From: Mesotaenium endlicherianum
Taxonomy: Eukaryota; Streptophyta; Zygnematophyceae; Zygnematales; Mesotaeniaceae
Reading direction: 5' to 3'
DNA: 64,000 nucleotides
Assembly: GCA_009602735.1 (NCBI GenBank)
Contig: WELA01006538.1
Span: 1-64,000, forward strand
The notes below the pieces were generated by a model. That model searched no databases. It was not told where the DNA came from and worked only from the letters and a program-made list of their open reading frames with translations. Below, one piece after another: positions 9,511 to 17,693 of the stretch; position 1 is the stretch's first letter; every line of letters starts with the position of its first letter. The position numbers and the translations under genes were made by a program.

Positions 9511-10299
9511 TCAGTGCGTGAATGCACGTCGCCTGGGCAAACCATACAGTATCTTCGGAAAAAGAAAAATCAACCCGTTCAATAAAATAAATGGAACGAA
9601 ACTGATCTTCATTAAAGGGCGCCCCAGGTGTATTGCTGCATATTTGTCTTCCATGGTATAAATCCAAACCGTTACTGCAAAAAAGCCTCCGAACAGTATC
9701 AGGCAAACAACAGTAAACAGGTATAACCACTGGATCACAATCTCCTTCAATTTCATCAGCACTTCATCTTTCCGCATCCATTTATACAATACAATACTCT
9801 GCCCTACTGCATAAATAAAAATATGCCCCGGCCGGAATAAATAATTCACCATAGGTGTAATGAACCATCCTGTTTTTACATACGGAATCATGCCGATATC
9901 GTTGGCCAGCTGGGTTACATTTTGCACTTTATATGCGTAGGGCGTGAAAATATAAGGCAGCGCATTCACCAGTTGAACAAGGAACGGGACAAAATGAAGC
10001 ATATCCCATTTACGCAACCGCGGATCGTTACTCAATACACTTCTTACATAAAAAAAACCGGCAGGTCCCAGTAAAAAGAACAAAGGTGCTATGGTACCAT
10101 ATAATGGGGCCAACAGCTTGGCCGATCCGGAGTGCGCCAGTATATAAGCACTAAGACCATAAATGGAATTCAGAAAAAAGAAAATGGCAAGGTAGATATT
10201 GCTCTTGCTGGAACGCTTGATGTAGTACAAAAGCAAAAGTGACAGGAGTATCCCGAATAAGGAGGCAAACAAAATAAAATCTCCAACTAAATGATTCAT
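9511..10299 (-). CDS. membrane sensor half of an AraC-type regulator, HTH missing
   Basis: A 262-residue protein with about seven hydrophobic segments, including the MLHFVPFLVQLVNALPYI block and a terminal FPKILYGLP motif. In Bacteroidota this seven-TM module normally precedes a cytoplasmic AraC helix-turn-helix domain. Here the frame stops about ten residues after the last segment, and the neighbouring convergent HD gene begins 15 bp later, so there is no room for the HTH. Either a truncated gene or a stand-alone membrane protein; I see no HTH remnant on this strand downstream. Confidence 0.65.
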   Translation of the reverse strand: MNHLVGDFILFASLFGILLSLLLLYYIKRSSKSNIYLAIFFFLNSIYGLSAYILAHSGSAKLLAPLYGTIAPLFFLLGPAGFFYVRSVLSNDPRLRKWDMLHFVPFLVQLVNALPYIFTPYAYKVQNVTQLANDIGMIPYVKTGWFITPMVNYLFRPGHIFIYAVGQSIVLYKWMRKDEVLMKLKEIVIQWLYLFTVVCLILFGGFFAVTVWIYTMEDKYAAIHLGRPLMKISFVPFILLNGLIFLFPKILYGLPRRRAFTH

Positions 10300-10429
10300 A
10301 ATTGTAGTAGAACCAAATATACCTGTTATGATCCTGTTATTGAAATAAATTAAGTTGATAATATGAAACGGGCATCTAATCTATGCACGAATAATGGGTA
10401 ACTTTATGTCGCTATCGCAACAATATTAA

Positions 10430-10437
10430 TAAATTTG
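10430..10437 (+). promoter_or_regulatory. putative -7 element of the GNAT gene
   Basis: TAAATTTG fully matches TAnnTTTG, but the -33 side is weak (TTTA 23 bp upstream) and the ATG lies only 11 bp downstream, implying a very short leader. Confidence 0.35.
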
Positions 10438-10448
10438 CAAATATCAAG

Positions 10449-10970
10449 ATGAATACAATCGAGATCAGAAAAGTAACCATAAGCGACCTTGAAGCGTTAC
10501 GAAATATCAGTATGCAAACATTCAGGGAAACATTTCTGGAAGTGAATACCGAAGAAGACATGCAGATATACCTGGATGGAGCATTCAATTATGACAAACT
10601 GAAAGAGGAAATAAATAATGATCATTCGGCGTTTTATTTTGCCACTGATACCGCGGACATCTTGGGTTACTTAAAGATCAATTTTGGTCAGGCTCAAACG
10701 GAAAAGAAAGACAACAACGCTGTTGAAATTGAACGGATCTATGTACTGAAAGCACATCAGGGAAAACAGGTTGGTCAACTGTTATTTAAACAAGCGCTAC
10801 AAGTTGCCCGGGAGCGCAATGCCGATTATTTGTGGCTGGGCGTTTGGGAGGAAAATGCAAAGGCGATCAATTTTTATAAGAAGAACGGATTGGTGCCGTT
10901 CGATAAACACATTTTCAAGCTAGGCAATGACGAACAAACAGATATCATGATGAAACTGGCATTGCATTAA
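10449..10970 (+). CDS. GNAT-family N-acetyltransferase
   Basis: A 173-residue GNAT enzyme that transfers an acetyl group from acetyl-CoA to an amine. The beta4/P-loop region reads EIERIYVLKAHQGKQVGQLL (Q/RxxGxG/A-type CoA site, about residues 97-116), followed by LWLGVWEENAKAINFYKKNG, the usual C-terminal motif of PaiA/RimI-like members. The length and DLEALRNISMQTFRETF start resemble PaiA-type spermidine acetyltransferases; the substrate cannot be read from sequence. Confidence 0.85.
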   Translation: MNTIEIRKVTISDLEALRNISMQTFRETFLEVNTEEDMQIYLDGAFNYDKLKEEINNDHSAFYFATDTADILGYLKINFGQAQTEKKDNNAVEIERIYVLKAHQGKQVGQLLFKQALQVARERNADYLWLGVWEENAKAINFYKKNGLVPFDKHIFKLGNDEQTDIMMKLALH

Positions 10971-10976
10971 CCTGCA

Positions 10977-12065
10977 TCATGACCATGCATTTCGCAAAAA
11001 CTGTAACCAGTTATTGTGCATGATATTGTCGATATCCGTTTGATTATATCCTTTTTGTAGTAAGAGCGCAGGTAACTTTTGCAAATCAGCAATCGTTTCG
11101 AGGTCATAAGGACATTGCTCTTTTCCAAATGCACCATCCAGATCAGTACCAATCGCAACATGTGCAGTATTTCCTGCAATCTGACAAATATGGTCTATAT
11201 GATCTATCATTTTTGCCATATTGCAGTTCATGCCCTCGGGTGTTGATTGGCCACGTACCCAGCCAGGAACCATCATCCAGGCGTCCAGCGCCGCACCGAT
11301 AATTGCCTTTCTTTCTACCAATGCTTTGATCATCTCATCACTGAACTGCCGATTATGGTTCACCAGTGCACGGCAATTGTTATGACTCGCCCATACCGGG
11401 CCCTTATAGATTGACAATGCATCCCAAAATGCATCATCACAAAGATGCGTTGCATCCAGTATCATCTGCAGACGATCCATTTCTTTCAGCAATTCTTTTC
11501 CTGCGGCCGAAAGTTTCCCGGTGGCGTCTGTTCCGTTGGCATAGCGTCCGGGGCCATAATGTGCCGGCCCTATTGCCCTCAAACCCATACTGTATGCCCT
11601 TTCAACATAAGCCGGTGTAACGATGGAATCCGCTCCTTCCAGGCTTAAAATATATCCAATGGGTTTGTGGTCATTGGGTGCATCATTGAGCCATAAAGCA
11701 ACATGTTCATCGAGCGCAGTTTTGTTTTTGATCATCACCATTTCTCCGGCATCTTCCATCGCTTTGTACCACGCAAGCTGTCCCTGTGTTTGCGCCCATG
11801 CCTGCTCGGGTGAATGCCAGCCGGGCAAAGGATTATCTTCGGTTACATAACGCGCGATCTGTGTTGCCACCACTAATCCGATATTTCCTTCCCGCAATGC
11901 AGGTAACGACACCGTTGCTTTCGCCCTGTCGGGCTTATCGGTCATTCCTTTTTCCCGTTGATTGATGGCCGCTACCGGCAAACGCAGGTCGCGATTCCAT
12001 TCCAGCGCATTCATGCTCAGATCCAGGTGCGCATCTATGATCAATCGTATTTTTTTGTTGGGCAT
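10977..12065 (-). CDS. membrane dipeptidase-type peptidase M19
   Basis: A 362-residue zinc amidohydrolase of family M19 (renal dipeptidase). The first metal ligands lie in IIDAHLDLSM (HxD, about 12-14); other landmarks are LSLEGADS, the ATHLCDDAFWD and WASHNNCRAL segments, and AIGTDLDGAFG near the C-terminus. M19 enzymes hydrolyse dipeptides including those with a C-terminal D-residue. No signal peptide, so cytoplasmic. Last gene of the GntP > RidA > D-TA > M19 operon, 9 bp after D-TA, which fits release of D-amino acids for the upstream enzymes. Confidence 0.88.
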   Translation of the reverse strand: MPNKKIRLIIDAHLDLSMNALEWNRDLRLPVAAINQREKGMTDKPDRAKATVSLPALREGNIGLVVATQIARYVTEDNPLPGWHSPEQAWAQTQGQLAWYKAMEDAGEMVMIKNKTALDEHVALWLNDAPNDHKPIGYILSLEGADSIVTPAYVERAYSMGLRAIGPAHYGPGRYANGTDATGKLSAAGKELLKEMDRLQMILDATHLCDDAFWDALSIYKGPVWASHNNCRALVNHNRQFSDEMIKALVERKAIIGAALDAWMMVPGWVRGQSTPEGMNCNMAKMIDHIDHICQIAGNTAHVAIGTDLDGAFGKEQCPYDLETIADLQKLPALLLQKGYNQTDIDNIMHNNWLQFLRNAWS

Positions 12066-12074
12066 ACGGCAATT

Positions 12075-13175
12075 TTAGTAATGAAGCAATCGGTCGCGGG
12101 CTATGACTTTCCACTCACCAACTTTTTTCCCATTTTCTATAACATGCACTCTTTCATATAAAGCCACCGTTGGGCATATATGAACAGGAACACCGTACAA
12201 CACAGTGCCGATGGGATATTGTGCGCTGTCCGGCACCCGCAACACCAAATGTTCCTCGCTCTGGCCTACAGGTGTTACTTCCGGCGCATTCAGAAAATAT
12301 ACCCGTGGCAAAGGATTCTCTGCAGCAACAGATTTATGTCCGAGATCAACGCAAACGGTAACAGCGTCAATCACAGACACAACCCTTGTGATCAGTATGG
12401 CCCCATATTCAAAGGCTTGTTCCGGTGCATGGTGTTTATAATTCCAATCCCAAAATATAAATGTACCGGGACTGCACTCTACCCCACTCCTTTTGACATG
12501 TGTTGGGTAAGTAGGCGAACCACCCGCAACAATGGTGAGCGGATGATCGAACAGCGGATCAACCTGCTCTTTCAGCATTTGTACCAGTGCAAAAGCTGCA
12601 TCGCTTTTCATTTGCCGGGTTGCCAGGTCGGTATCGCGAATATGTCCATCGTAAGCATGCAAGCCCACTATTTGTATTCCTTTCAGCTCCTTCGCATATT
12701 TGATCAGAGCCACAGCATCTTGCGGTTGAATACCCGTCCGGTTCATGCCCGTATTTAAATCGATGAATACCCTGATAACGATATTATTTTCCTGTGCTGC
12801 ACGGGATAACTCCATGGCGCTGGCCTGGTTATCTATCAGGCAGGAGAATGTTGTAGCCGGATAGGCTTTTGAAAGCGCTATCAATCGCGTTATTTTTGGG
12901 CCGGTGGGTTGATATGCCAGCAATACATCGGGTGCATGCAGGCTGCCCAACATTTCGGCTTCCGCAATGGTGGCACATTTGAATTTGGTAATACCTGCAT
13001 CCAGCATTAATTGATTTACTTCCGCCGTTTTATTGGTTTTAACATGTGGGCGCAGCCGCTTAACATCACCGATCATTTCTTTGGCAACGCGAATATTATC
13101 CTTTACGATAGCCGGATATACCAGCAAAGCGGGAGAATCTATCCCTGTTGTATCTGCCAGGTAATGATTATGCAT
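12075..13175 (-). CDS. D-threonine aldolase / D-serine dehydratase-like PLP enzyme
   Basis: A 366-residue enzyme with an alanine-racemase-type N-terminal barrel. Lys46 in RPHVKTNK is the PLP lysine of the D-TA family. The C-terminal half holds the metal-dependent D-serine dehydratase-like domain, with EHLVLRVPD and VPVHICPTVALYERV (His and Cys ligands). The family cleaves D-threonine-type beta-hydroxy-D-amino acids to glycine and aldehyde, or dehydrates D-serine. It sits between RidA and the M19 peptidase in one operon. Confidence 0.85.
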   Translation of the reverse strand: MHNHYLADTTGIDSPALLVYPAIVKDNIRVAKEMIGDVKRLRPHVKTNKTAEVNQLMLDAGITKFKCATIAEAEMLGSLHAPDVLLAYQPTGPKITRLIALSKAYPATTFSCLIDNQASAMELSRAAQENNIVIRVFIDLNTGMNRTGIQPQDAVALIKYAKELKGIQIVGLHAYDGHIRDTDLATRQMKSDAAFALVQMLKEQVDPLFDHPLTIVAGGSPTYPTHVKRSGVECSPGTFIFWDWNYKHHAPEQAFEYGAILITRVVSVIDAVTVCVDLGHKSVAAENPLPRVYFLNAPEVTPVGQSEEHLVLRVPDSAQYPIGTVLYGVPVHICPTVALYERVHVIENGKKVGEWKVIARDRLLHY

Positions 13176-13205
13176 TTGTTGGGTTTTAAAAGAAGTAACG
13201 ATGGT

Positions 13206-13676
13206 TTATGCTAATTCAAACAAAGCCTCGATCTCAACAGGTATGTTATCGGGCAGCGAACCGAATCCAACCGCACTCCTTACTCCTACGCCATTTTCTG
13301 CACCCCAGATCGAAGCGAACAGTTCACTGCAACCATTGATTACATAAGGGTGCCGTTTAAAATCGGGTGTGCAATTGACCATGCCCAATACTTTGATCAC
13401 GCGCTTTATTTTATTCAAGCTGCCCAACTCTGCTTTAATGGTAGCCAGCATGGTCAGTCCTACCTGGCGTGCAGCGAGTTTACCGGCTTCCATATCCATA
13501 TCGGCGCCGATGCGGCCAATGATCAGTGATTTATCATTTTGAACAGGGCCGTGGCCAGACAGGTACAAATAGTTGCCATCAACCAGGCAAGGCTTGTACA
13601 CGCCCAGCGGCGACGGTGCAGGAGGCAGCGTGAGGTTTAGCTCTTTTAATTTTTCATCTGCATTAATGGTTGTCAT
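13206..13676 (-). CDS. RidA/YjgF-type enamine/imine deaminase
   Basis: A 156-residue RidA-family protein (a little longer than the usual ~130). The C-terminal signature RSAVGFGSLPDNIPVEIEA contains the conserved Arg that binds the carboxylate of imine substrates; YLSGHGPV is the N-terminal core strand. RidA proteins hydrolyse the reactive enamines released by PLP dehydratases, which fits its place directly upstream of the D-TA/D-serine dehydratase-like gene (30 bp) and 12 bp after the permease. Confidence 0.9.
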   Translation of the reverse strand: MTTINADEKLKELNLTLPPAPSPLGVYKPCLVDGNYLYLSGHGPVQNDKSLIIGRIGADMDMEAGKLAARQVGLTMLATIKAELGSLNKIKRVIKVLGMVNCTPDFKRHPYVINGCSELFASIWGAENGVGVRSAVGFGSLPDNIPVEIEALFELA

Positions 13677-13688
13677 ATCAATGAGGTT

Positions 13689-15005
13689 TTATTTTATGAA
13701 CAGATTCAATACCAATACGCCTGTTAGTCCTACTACAGAAACAATCATTTCCATGATGGACCATGAACGTAAAGTATCTTTTACAGAGAGGCCGAAATAT
13801 TCTTTGAACATCCAAAAGCCTGCATCATTCACATGCGAGAACATGAGGCTGCCGGCGCCTACCGACAGTACCATCAGGTTGGGGTTGATATGCGATTGCA
13901 TCATCAGTGGCAAGATCACGCCCGCCGCTGTTAATGCCGCAACCGTTGCAGAGCCAACACAGGCGCGTATCAGCGCCGCAATCAACCAACCCAGCACCAA
14001 TGGATGTACCGGTAGTTTTTGTAAAGCAGCAGCCAGCTCGGCGCTTACACCACTATCGGTCATCACCTGTTTTAAGATACCGGATCCCGCAATGATCAGC
14101 AAGATCATGGCGATGTCTTTCACTGCATTGGCATAGATGTCCATCACATGTTTCATGCTCATGCCTTGCCTTATCCCGATCGTATAAGTAGCTGCAGCCA
14201 ATGAAACGATCATCACCACAGACGGATCGCTGATGAAAGCAAAAAGTGTACTTCCCGAAAAGGCTTTGCTGGCACTATGTTGTATGATAGTAAGCAATAT
14301 CAAAAGGAATACCGGCAGTAAAGTGGCAAAGAAACTGTTTCCAATGCCAGGTTCCTGGTACACATCTTTTTCGTGCTGCTGAAACAACTCCAGCGGTTCG
14401 GTATCGATTTTCTTCAGTGTACTGGCAAAGACAGGTCCGGCCATAATGATAGCAGGTATTGCTACCAACAAACCATACACCAGGGTAAGTCCCAGATCTG
14501 CTTTGAATAACGAAGCCAATGCAACAGGCGACGGATGAGGTGGCAAAAAGCCGTGCGTAACCGATAAAGCCGCCAGCATGGGCAACCCGATGTACACAGC
14601 GGGTAATTTGTATTGATAAACGATAGAAAAAATAAGCGGCACCAGCAATATGAATCCAACGCCGTAGTATAACGGGATGCCCACAATAAACCCAGTGATC
14701 ATCAATGCCCATTGGATATGTTTTGCACCAAAAGCCGTTACCAATACAGAGGCGATCTTTTTCGCAGCGCCGCTTTCAGCTACCAGTTTACCCAGCATGG
14801 CTCCCAGTACAATGATCACCGTTAACGACCCGGCAGTTTCTCCAATGCCTGTTTTAACGGAATTACCTAATTTATCCAACGGTATGCCAAGGGCGATCCC
14901 CGCTGCTATAGACACTACTAAAAAAGACAGGAATGTATTGATTTTGCCTACTGTAATAAGCACGATCAGGATGGCAATAAAAAGTATAATAATAAGTATC
15001 TGCAT
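13689..15005 (-). CDS. GntP-family permease
   Basis: A 438-residue inner-membrane protein with about 12-14 hydrophobic segments. The PPHPSPVALASLF motif near residue 173 and RACVGSATVAALTAAG near 340 are landmarks of the gluconate:H+ symporter (GntP) family, which also includes the D-serine importer DsdX. Because it heads an operon with RidA, a D-TA-type enzyme and a dipeptidase, and no gluconate kinase is nearby, a D-amino acid or hydroxy acid is a more likely substrate than gluconate; that is inference. Confidence 0.85.
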   Translation of the reverse strand: MQILIIILFIAILIVLITVGKINTFLSFLVVSIAAGIALGIPLDKLGNSVKTGIGETAGSLTVIIVLGAMLGKLVAESGAAKKIASVLVTAFGAKHIQWALMITGFIVGIPLYYGVGFILLVPLIFSIVYQYKLPAVYIGLPMLAALSVTHGFLPPHPSPVALASLFKADLGLTLVYGLLVAIPAIIMAGPVFASTLKKIDTEPLELFQQHEKDVYQEPGIGNSFFATLLPVFLLILLTIIQHSASKAFSGSTLFAFISDPSVVMIVSLAAATYTIGIRQGMSMKHVMDIYANAVKDIAMILLIIAGSGILKQVMTDSGVSAELAAALQKLPVHPLVLGWLIAALIRACVGSATVAALTAAGVILPLMMQSHINPNLMVLSVGAGSLMFSHVNDAGFWMFKEYFGLSVKDTLRSWSIMEMIVSVVGLTGVLVLNLFIK

Positions 15006-15036
15006 TATTTCGTCAGGCGGCTAGAAGCGTTCACTT

Positions 15037-15070
15037 CAAAAATAGGGCACTCTACTCACTTAGCACCAAA
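15037..15070 (-). promoter_or_regulatory. promoter of the GntP-RidA-D-TA-M19 operon
   Basis: On the minus strand TTTG (15067-15070), 22-bp spacer, TATTTTTG (15037-15044): a full match to the Bacteroidota sigma-A pattern, 31 bp before the permease ATG. Confidence 0.55.
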
Positions 15071-15095
15071 CTTATACGTATTATACAGGGAGCAT

Positions 15096-15224
15096 CCAGG
15101 GGTTGGCCGGGTTTCTCGGCCTCATGTACAGATCAGCTCCGCCAGTTGGCCAGGGTTCTCGGCTTCATGTACAGAACATTTCCGCCAGTTGGCCGGAGAG
15201 TTCTCGAGTTCATATTGAAGCCTT
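15096..15224 (+). repeat. degenerate tandem repeat, three units of about 43 bp
   Basis: Units 15096-15141, 15142-15184 and about 15185-15224 share the core CCAG(GG)TTGGCC...TTCTCG...TTCAT. Units 1 and 2 are closest; unit 3 decays towards its end. Short open frames across it are created by the repeat and do not look like a protein. Confidence 0.65.
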
Positions 15225-15762
15225 ATCATTGCGAACAAGCGAAAACTTCACCCGATTATGTTCTGTTACCAAGACCGAGGAAAAAAGTTCCATTATTTCA
15301 CAAAGCTGTTTACTTCCCAAAAACGCCTACTTTTCAGTGACCTATTCGCTCACAATAATGATTGGTATATCTGGTTGATTGAAAACAAGTTAAATAAATG
15401 GGCCTATGAAATGATGTGTAAAACACCGAAGCAAATTGGGTGAAAACACCGAAAAAAACCGTGAAATATTTCGAAAATAAGTTTATAATTTTAATTTGTT
15501 CCTTCAATAAAGTTAAGCTCGCCAATTAAGAGTTTTTATCCCCCCCCAAAAAAGTCAAAAGCGAGTATGAGTTTGCTTTGAATTGTTCTCTCTAAGTTCA
15601 AGGCCAAATTTCAATGTCTCTGACAGCTGATTATTAACTGTCAGCGGTTAAATGCAAAAAGAGGTGTCGGTGTAAAAGAAAATGTGCCGGTTTAATTCAA
15701 ATTTAAGTATAAGCTGATACAAATCACCCAACCATTATCTTAAAACCTTTAACTCAATTTTT
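15225..15762. other. gene-free AT-rich stretch
   Basis: No convincing gene, RNA or mobile-element remnant. It contains an inverted repeat CTGACAG/CTGTCAG (15620-15626 and 15638-15644), a C8 run near 15541 and generally AT-rich sequence leading into the lipoprotein gene. Confidence 0.5.
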
Positions 15763-16443
15763 ATGAAATTCAATTTCGACAAAACTATTTTTTGTGCTCT
15801 CGTTACAATTTTAATTATTTCAGTAACGACTATTATAAGTTGCAAAAAAGATGCTAAGGAAGAAAAAAATTATTTACCAACTTCTGAAAACAAACTTACA
15901 ACGGACCTTTCTCAATTAGACGATTTTAAAGCATTTGTTGCAAATCTATCAACACTTAAAGAATTAGCCTTAGCAAGTGCCTATCCGAATTCATTTATGC
16001 ATAAAAAAGATCCCCTAAACAGCGATTTTTTCACACAACTTTCTCGAATTCAAAAAGATGATTTAAAATCGATAAAAGAAGTAGTAAATTCTCAATTTGC
16101 TAACGGAGATGATATTTACGCATTAATCAATAAAAATTTCTTACTTTCAAGAAAAATCGTATCTACTTTTCCTGAATTATCAAAAATTTCGCAAGACAAA
16201 AAGACAAATATAATTGCTAATGCCATACAGTTGGTGATAAGTAATCAGGACCAGACAATTGGTGACAAGAGGGTTGCCACAAATCTTGTCAGTGACCCTT
16301 GTATAACTTCTTGTCAAAATCAATATTATATTAGTGCTGGTGTATGTGCTCTTTTAGTAGAAACAGGTTTTGGCGCTCTAATTTGCATGGCAGGTGCTTG
16401 GGCAGGTTTATCTGCATGTAAAAGTGGCTGTCCTACAGTATGA
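15763..16443 (+). CDS. lipoprotein with Cys/Gly-rich C-terminal hairpin, unknown function
   Basis: A 226-residue predicted lipoprotein: hydrophobic signal and lipobox IISC with acylated Cys27, then a polar helical body (about 35-175). The last ~47 residues change character: two Cx3C motifs (CITSC and CKSGC) flank a hydrophobic Gly/Ala-rich stretch with two further cysteines (GVC, LIC), suggesting a disulfide-bonded helical hairpin. I do not recognise the family. The gene is clearly more AT-rich than its neighbours, suggesting recent acquisition. Fifty bp downstream is a small three-TM protein, possibly its partner. Confidence 0.7.
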   Translation: MKFNFDKTIFCALVTILIISVTTIISCKKDAKEEKNYLPTSENKLTTDLSQLDDFKAFVANLSTLKELALASAYPNSFMHKKDPLNSDFFTQLSRIQKDDLKSIKEVVNSQFANGDDIYALINKNFLLSRKIVSTFPELSKISQDKKTNIIANAIQLVISNQDQTIGDKRVATNLVSDPCITSCQNQYYISAGVCALLVETGFGALICMAGAWAGLSACKSGCPTV

Positions 16444-16493
16444 TGTGTTTTGCACAATAAGCAATCTCTTTAATTTACTTTTAAAAAGCGTAT

Positions 16494-16769
16494 ATGATAA
16501 CTGCAACAAAACATAAAAAAACTATAGTAAGTTATATACTCATTGCGATTTGGGTATTTACAATACTTATGGTCAAATCTATATTTTGGATGAGCATAAT
16601 AGCAGCCTTACTACTATTCTTTTCAGTTGCCACGAGTTATTTTTATTATAAAGGGATTGATTCAACGGAAGAAAAAAAGAAGTACTTGGTGCAGAAGTTG
16701 GCACTACTTGGGTTGGTTGTACTGGCAAGTGTTTTAGGATATGCATTCTTTTTCTACCGAAGCCATTAG
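16494..16769 (+). CDS. small three-TM membrane protein
   Basis: A 91-residue protein with hydrophobic segments at about 12-30, 31-52 and 69-87 and a charged loop (STEEKKKYLVQ) between the second and third. No family recognised. It is AT-rich like the lipoprotein gene 50 bp upstream and likely co-transcribed with it. Small membrane proteins beside exported Cys/Gly-rich peptides are sometimes protective partners; nothing in the sequence proves that here. Confidence 0.6.
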   Translation: MITATKHKKTIVSYILIAIWVFTILMVKSIFWMSIIAALLLFFSVATSYFYYKGIDSTEEKKKYLVQKLALLGLVVLASVLGYAFFFYRSH

Positions 16770-16834
16770 CAGTAAAGCAAAATGAACTGTCTTAGAGCTA
16801 CTTCTTGCTTTTGAAATGGTTCCTAAATTTATTG

Positions 16835-16862
16835 TGACTAAATTATTTTTCAATTTTAGTCA
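16835..16862. terminator. hairpin between convergent genes
   Basis: TGACTAAA (16835-16842) pairs with the TTTAGTCA end at 16855-16862 around an AT-rich loop. It lies between the small membrane gene and folE, which converge, so a bidirectional transcript end is likely. The GACTAA core also resembles the half-sites upstream of folE. Confidence 0.4.
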
Positions 16863-16893
16863 AGCCTTTTAGGGGGCTAAGACAATAGCAGGA

Positions 16894-17571
16894 TCATTTC
16901 AACTGCAGCAGCAATTCATTTTTTACAGATGCGTTGTTAAAACGTCCTCCATAAAAAGAGCTAACGGTGCTGCACCCGTCCTGTCTGATACCCCGCATGG
17001 AAACACACATATGCTCGGCATCAATAATAACAGCCACATCCTCGGTGGAGAGTACCTGTTGCAACTCCTGCCCAATCTGTACTGTTAAACGCTCCTGCAC
17101 CTGCGGACGCCTGGCAAAATAATCTACGATCCTGTTGAGCTTGGATAAACCAATGACCTTATCGCCGGCGAAATAGGCAACATGTGCCTTGCCGCGAATC
17201 GGCACAAAATGATGCTCACATTGACTGACAAAAGGAATATTTTTTTCGAGCAGGAGCTGACCGTAACCATAGCTATTGTTGAACAGCGAGATGGCCGGCT
17301 TATTTACCGGGTCGAGCCCGGAAAACAGCTCCCGCACATACATCTTAGCTACACGCATGGGAGTATCCTTCAGGCTGTCATCGCTCAGGTCCAATCCCAA
17401 CGTATGCATGATAGATCTGAAATGGTAGGCAATATCGTGCACTTTTTCCTCTGCACTCATGGCAAACGCATCCGGACGTAACGGCGTTTGAGACCCGTTG
17501 GAAAAATGATCTTCTTCACCGGAAACAGACGCCATTTGACAGGCTAAAGCTCTTTGATACTGAATTTGCAT
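16894..17571 (-). CDS. folE: GTP cyclohydrolase I
   Basis: A 225-residue enzyme that opens GTP to 7,8-dihydroneopterin triphosphate, the first step of folate/pterin synthesis. Zinc ligands are in SQCEHHFVPI and EHMCVSMRG; further landmarks are PMRVAKMYVRELFSGL, GLSKLNRIVDYFARRPQVQERLT and RQDGCSTVSSFYGG. ATG 17571 is chosen because the preceding in-frame codons run into the shared promoter region. It is divergent from the MerR-B12 gene with GTCTAACT/AGTTAGTC half-sites between them. A link to the methenyl-tetrahydrofolate antenna of photolyases is an attractive explanation for its place here. Confidence 0.93.
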   Translation of the reverse strand: MQIQYQRALACQMASVSGEEDHFSNGSQTPLRPDAFAMSAEEKVHDIAYHFRSIMHTLGLDLSDDSLKDTPMRVAKMYVRELFSGLDPVNKPAISLFNNSYGYGQLLLEKNIPFVSQCEHHFVPIRGKAHVAYFAGDKVIGLSKLNRIVDYFARRPQVQERLTVQIGQELQQVLSTEDVAVIIDAEHMCVSMRGIRQDGCSTVSSFYGGRFNNASVKNELLLQLK

Positions 17572-17610
17572 GATGTTTTGTGTAATTTGAAACATAAAAC
17601 TAGTCCTATT

Positions 17611-17641
17611 TTGTCTAACTAAAAAAATAAAAAAGTTAGTC
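17611..17641. promoter_or_regulatory. putative operator A, folE / MerR-B12 divergent region
   Basis: TTGTCTAACT (17611-17620) and AGTTAGTC (17634-17641) form an inverted repeat (GTCTAACT against its complement, 7 of 8) with centres 21 bp apart, two helical turns. A further TTGTCTT lies at 17674-17680, close to the regulator's start. The same half-site recurs at 18740, 18765, 20374, 20396, 20535 and 20598, all in this cluster. Confidence 0.55.
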
Positions 17642-17693
17642 ATAAAAAAATAACGAGCCATTAAAAAATAATTTTGTCTTACTTTAGTGCCGT

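Noticed and set aside
15103-15443. Short open frames over the tandem repeat
   Set aside because: Overlapping frames arise from the repeat, show no domain and have no plausible start signal.
15620-15644. CTGACAG/CTGTCAG inverted repeat as terminator
   Set aside because: Short stem, no U-tract and no gene ending nearby.
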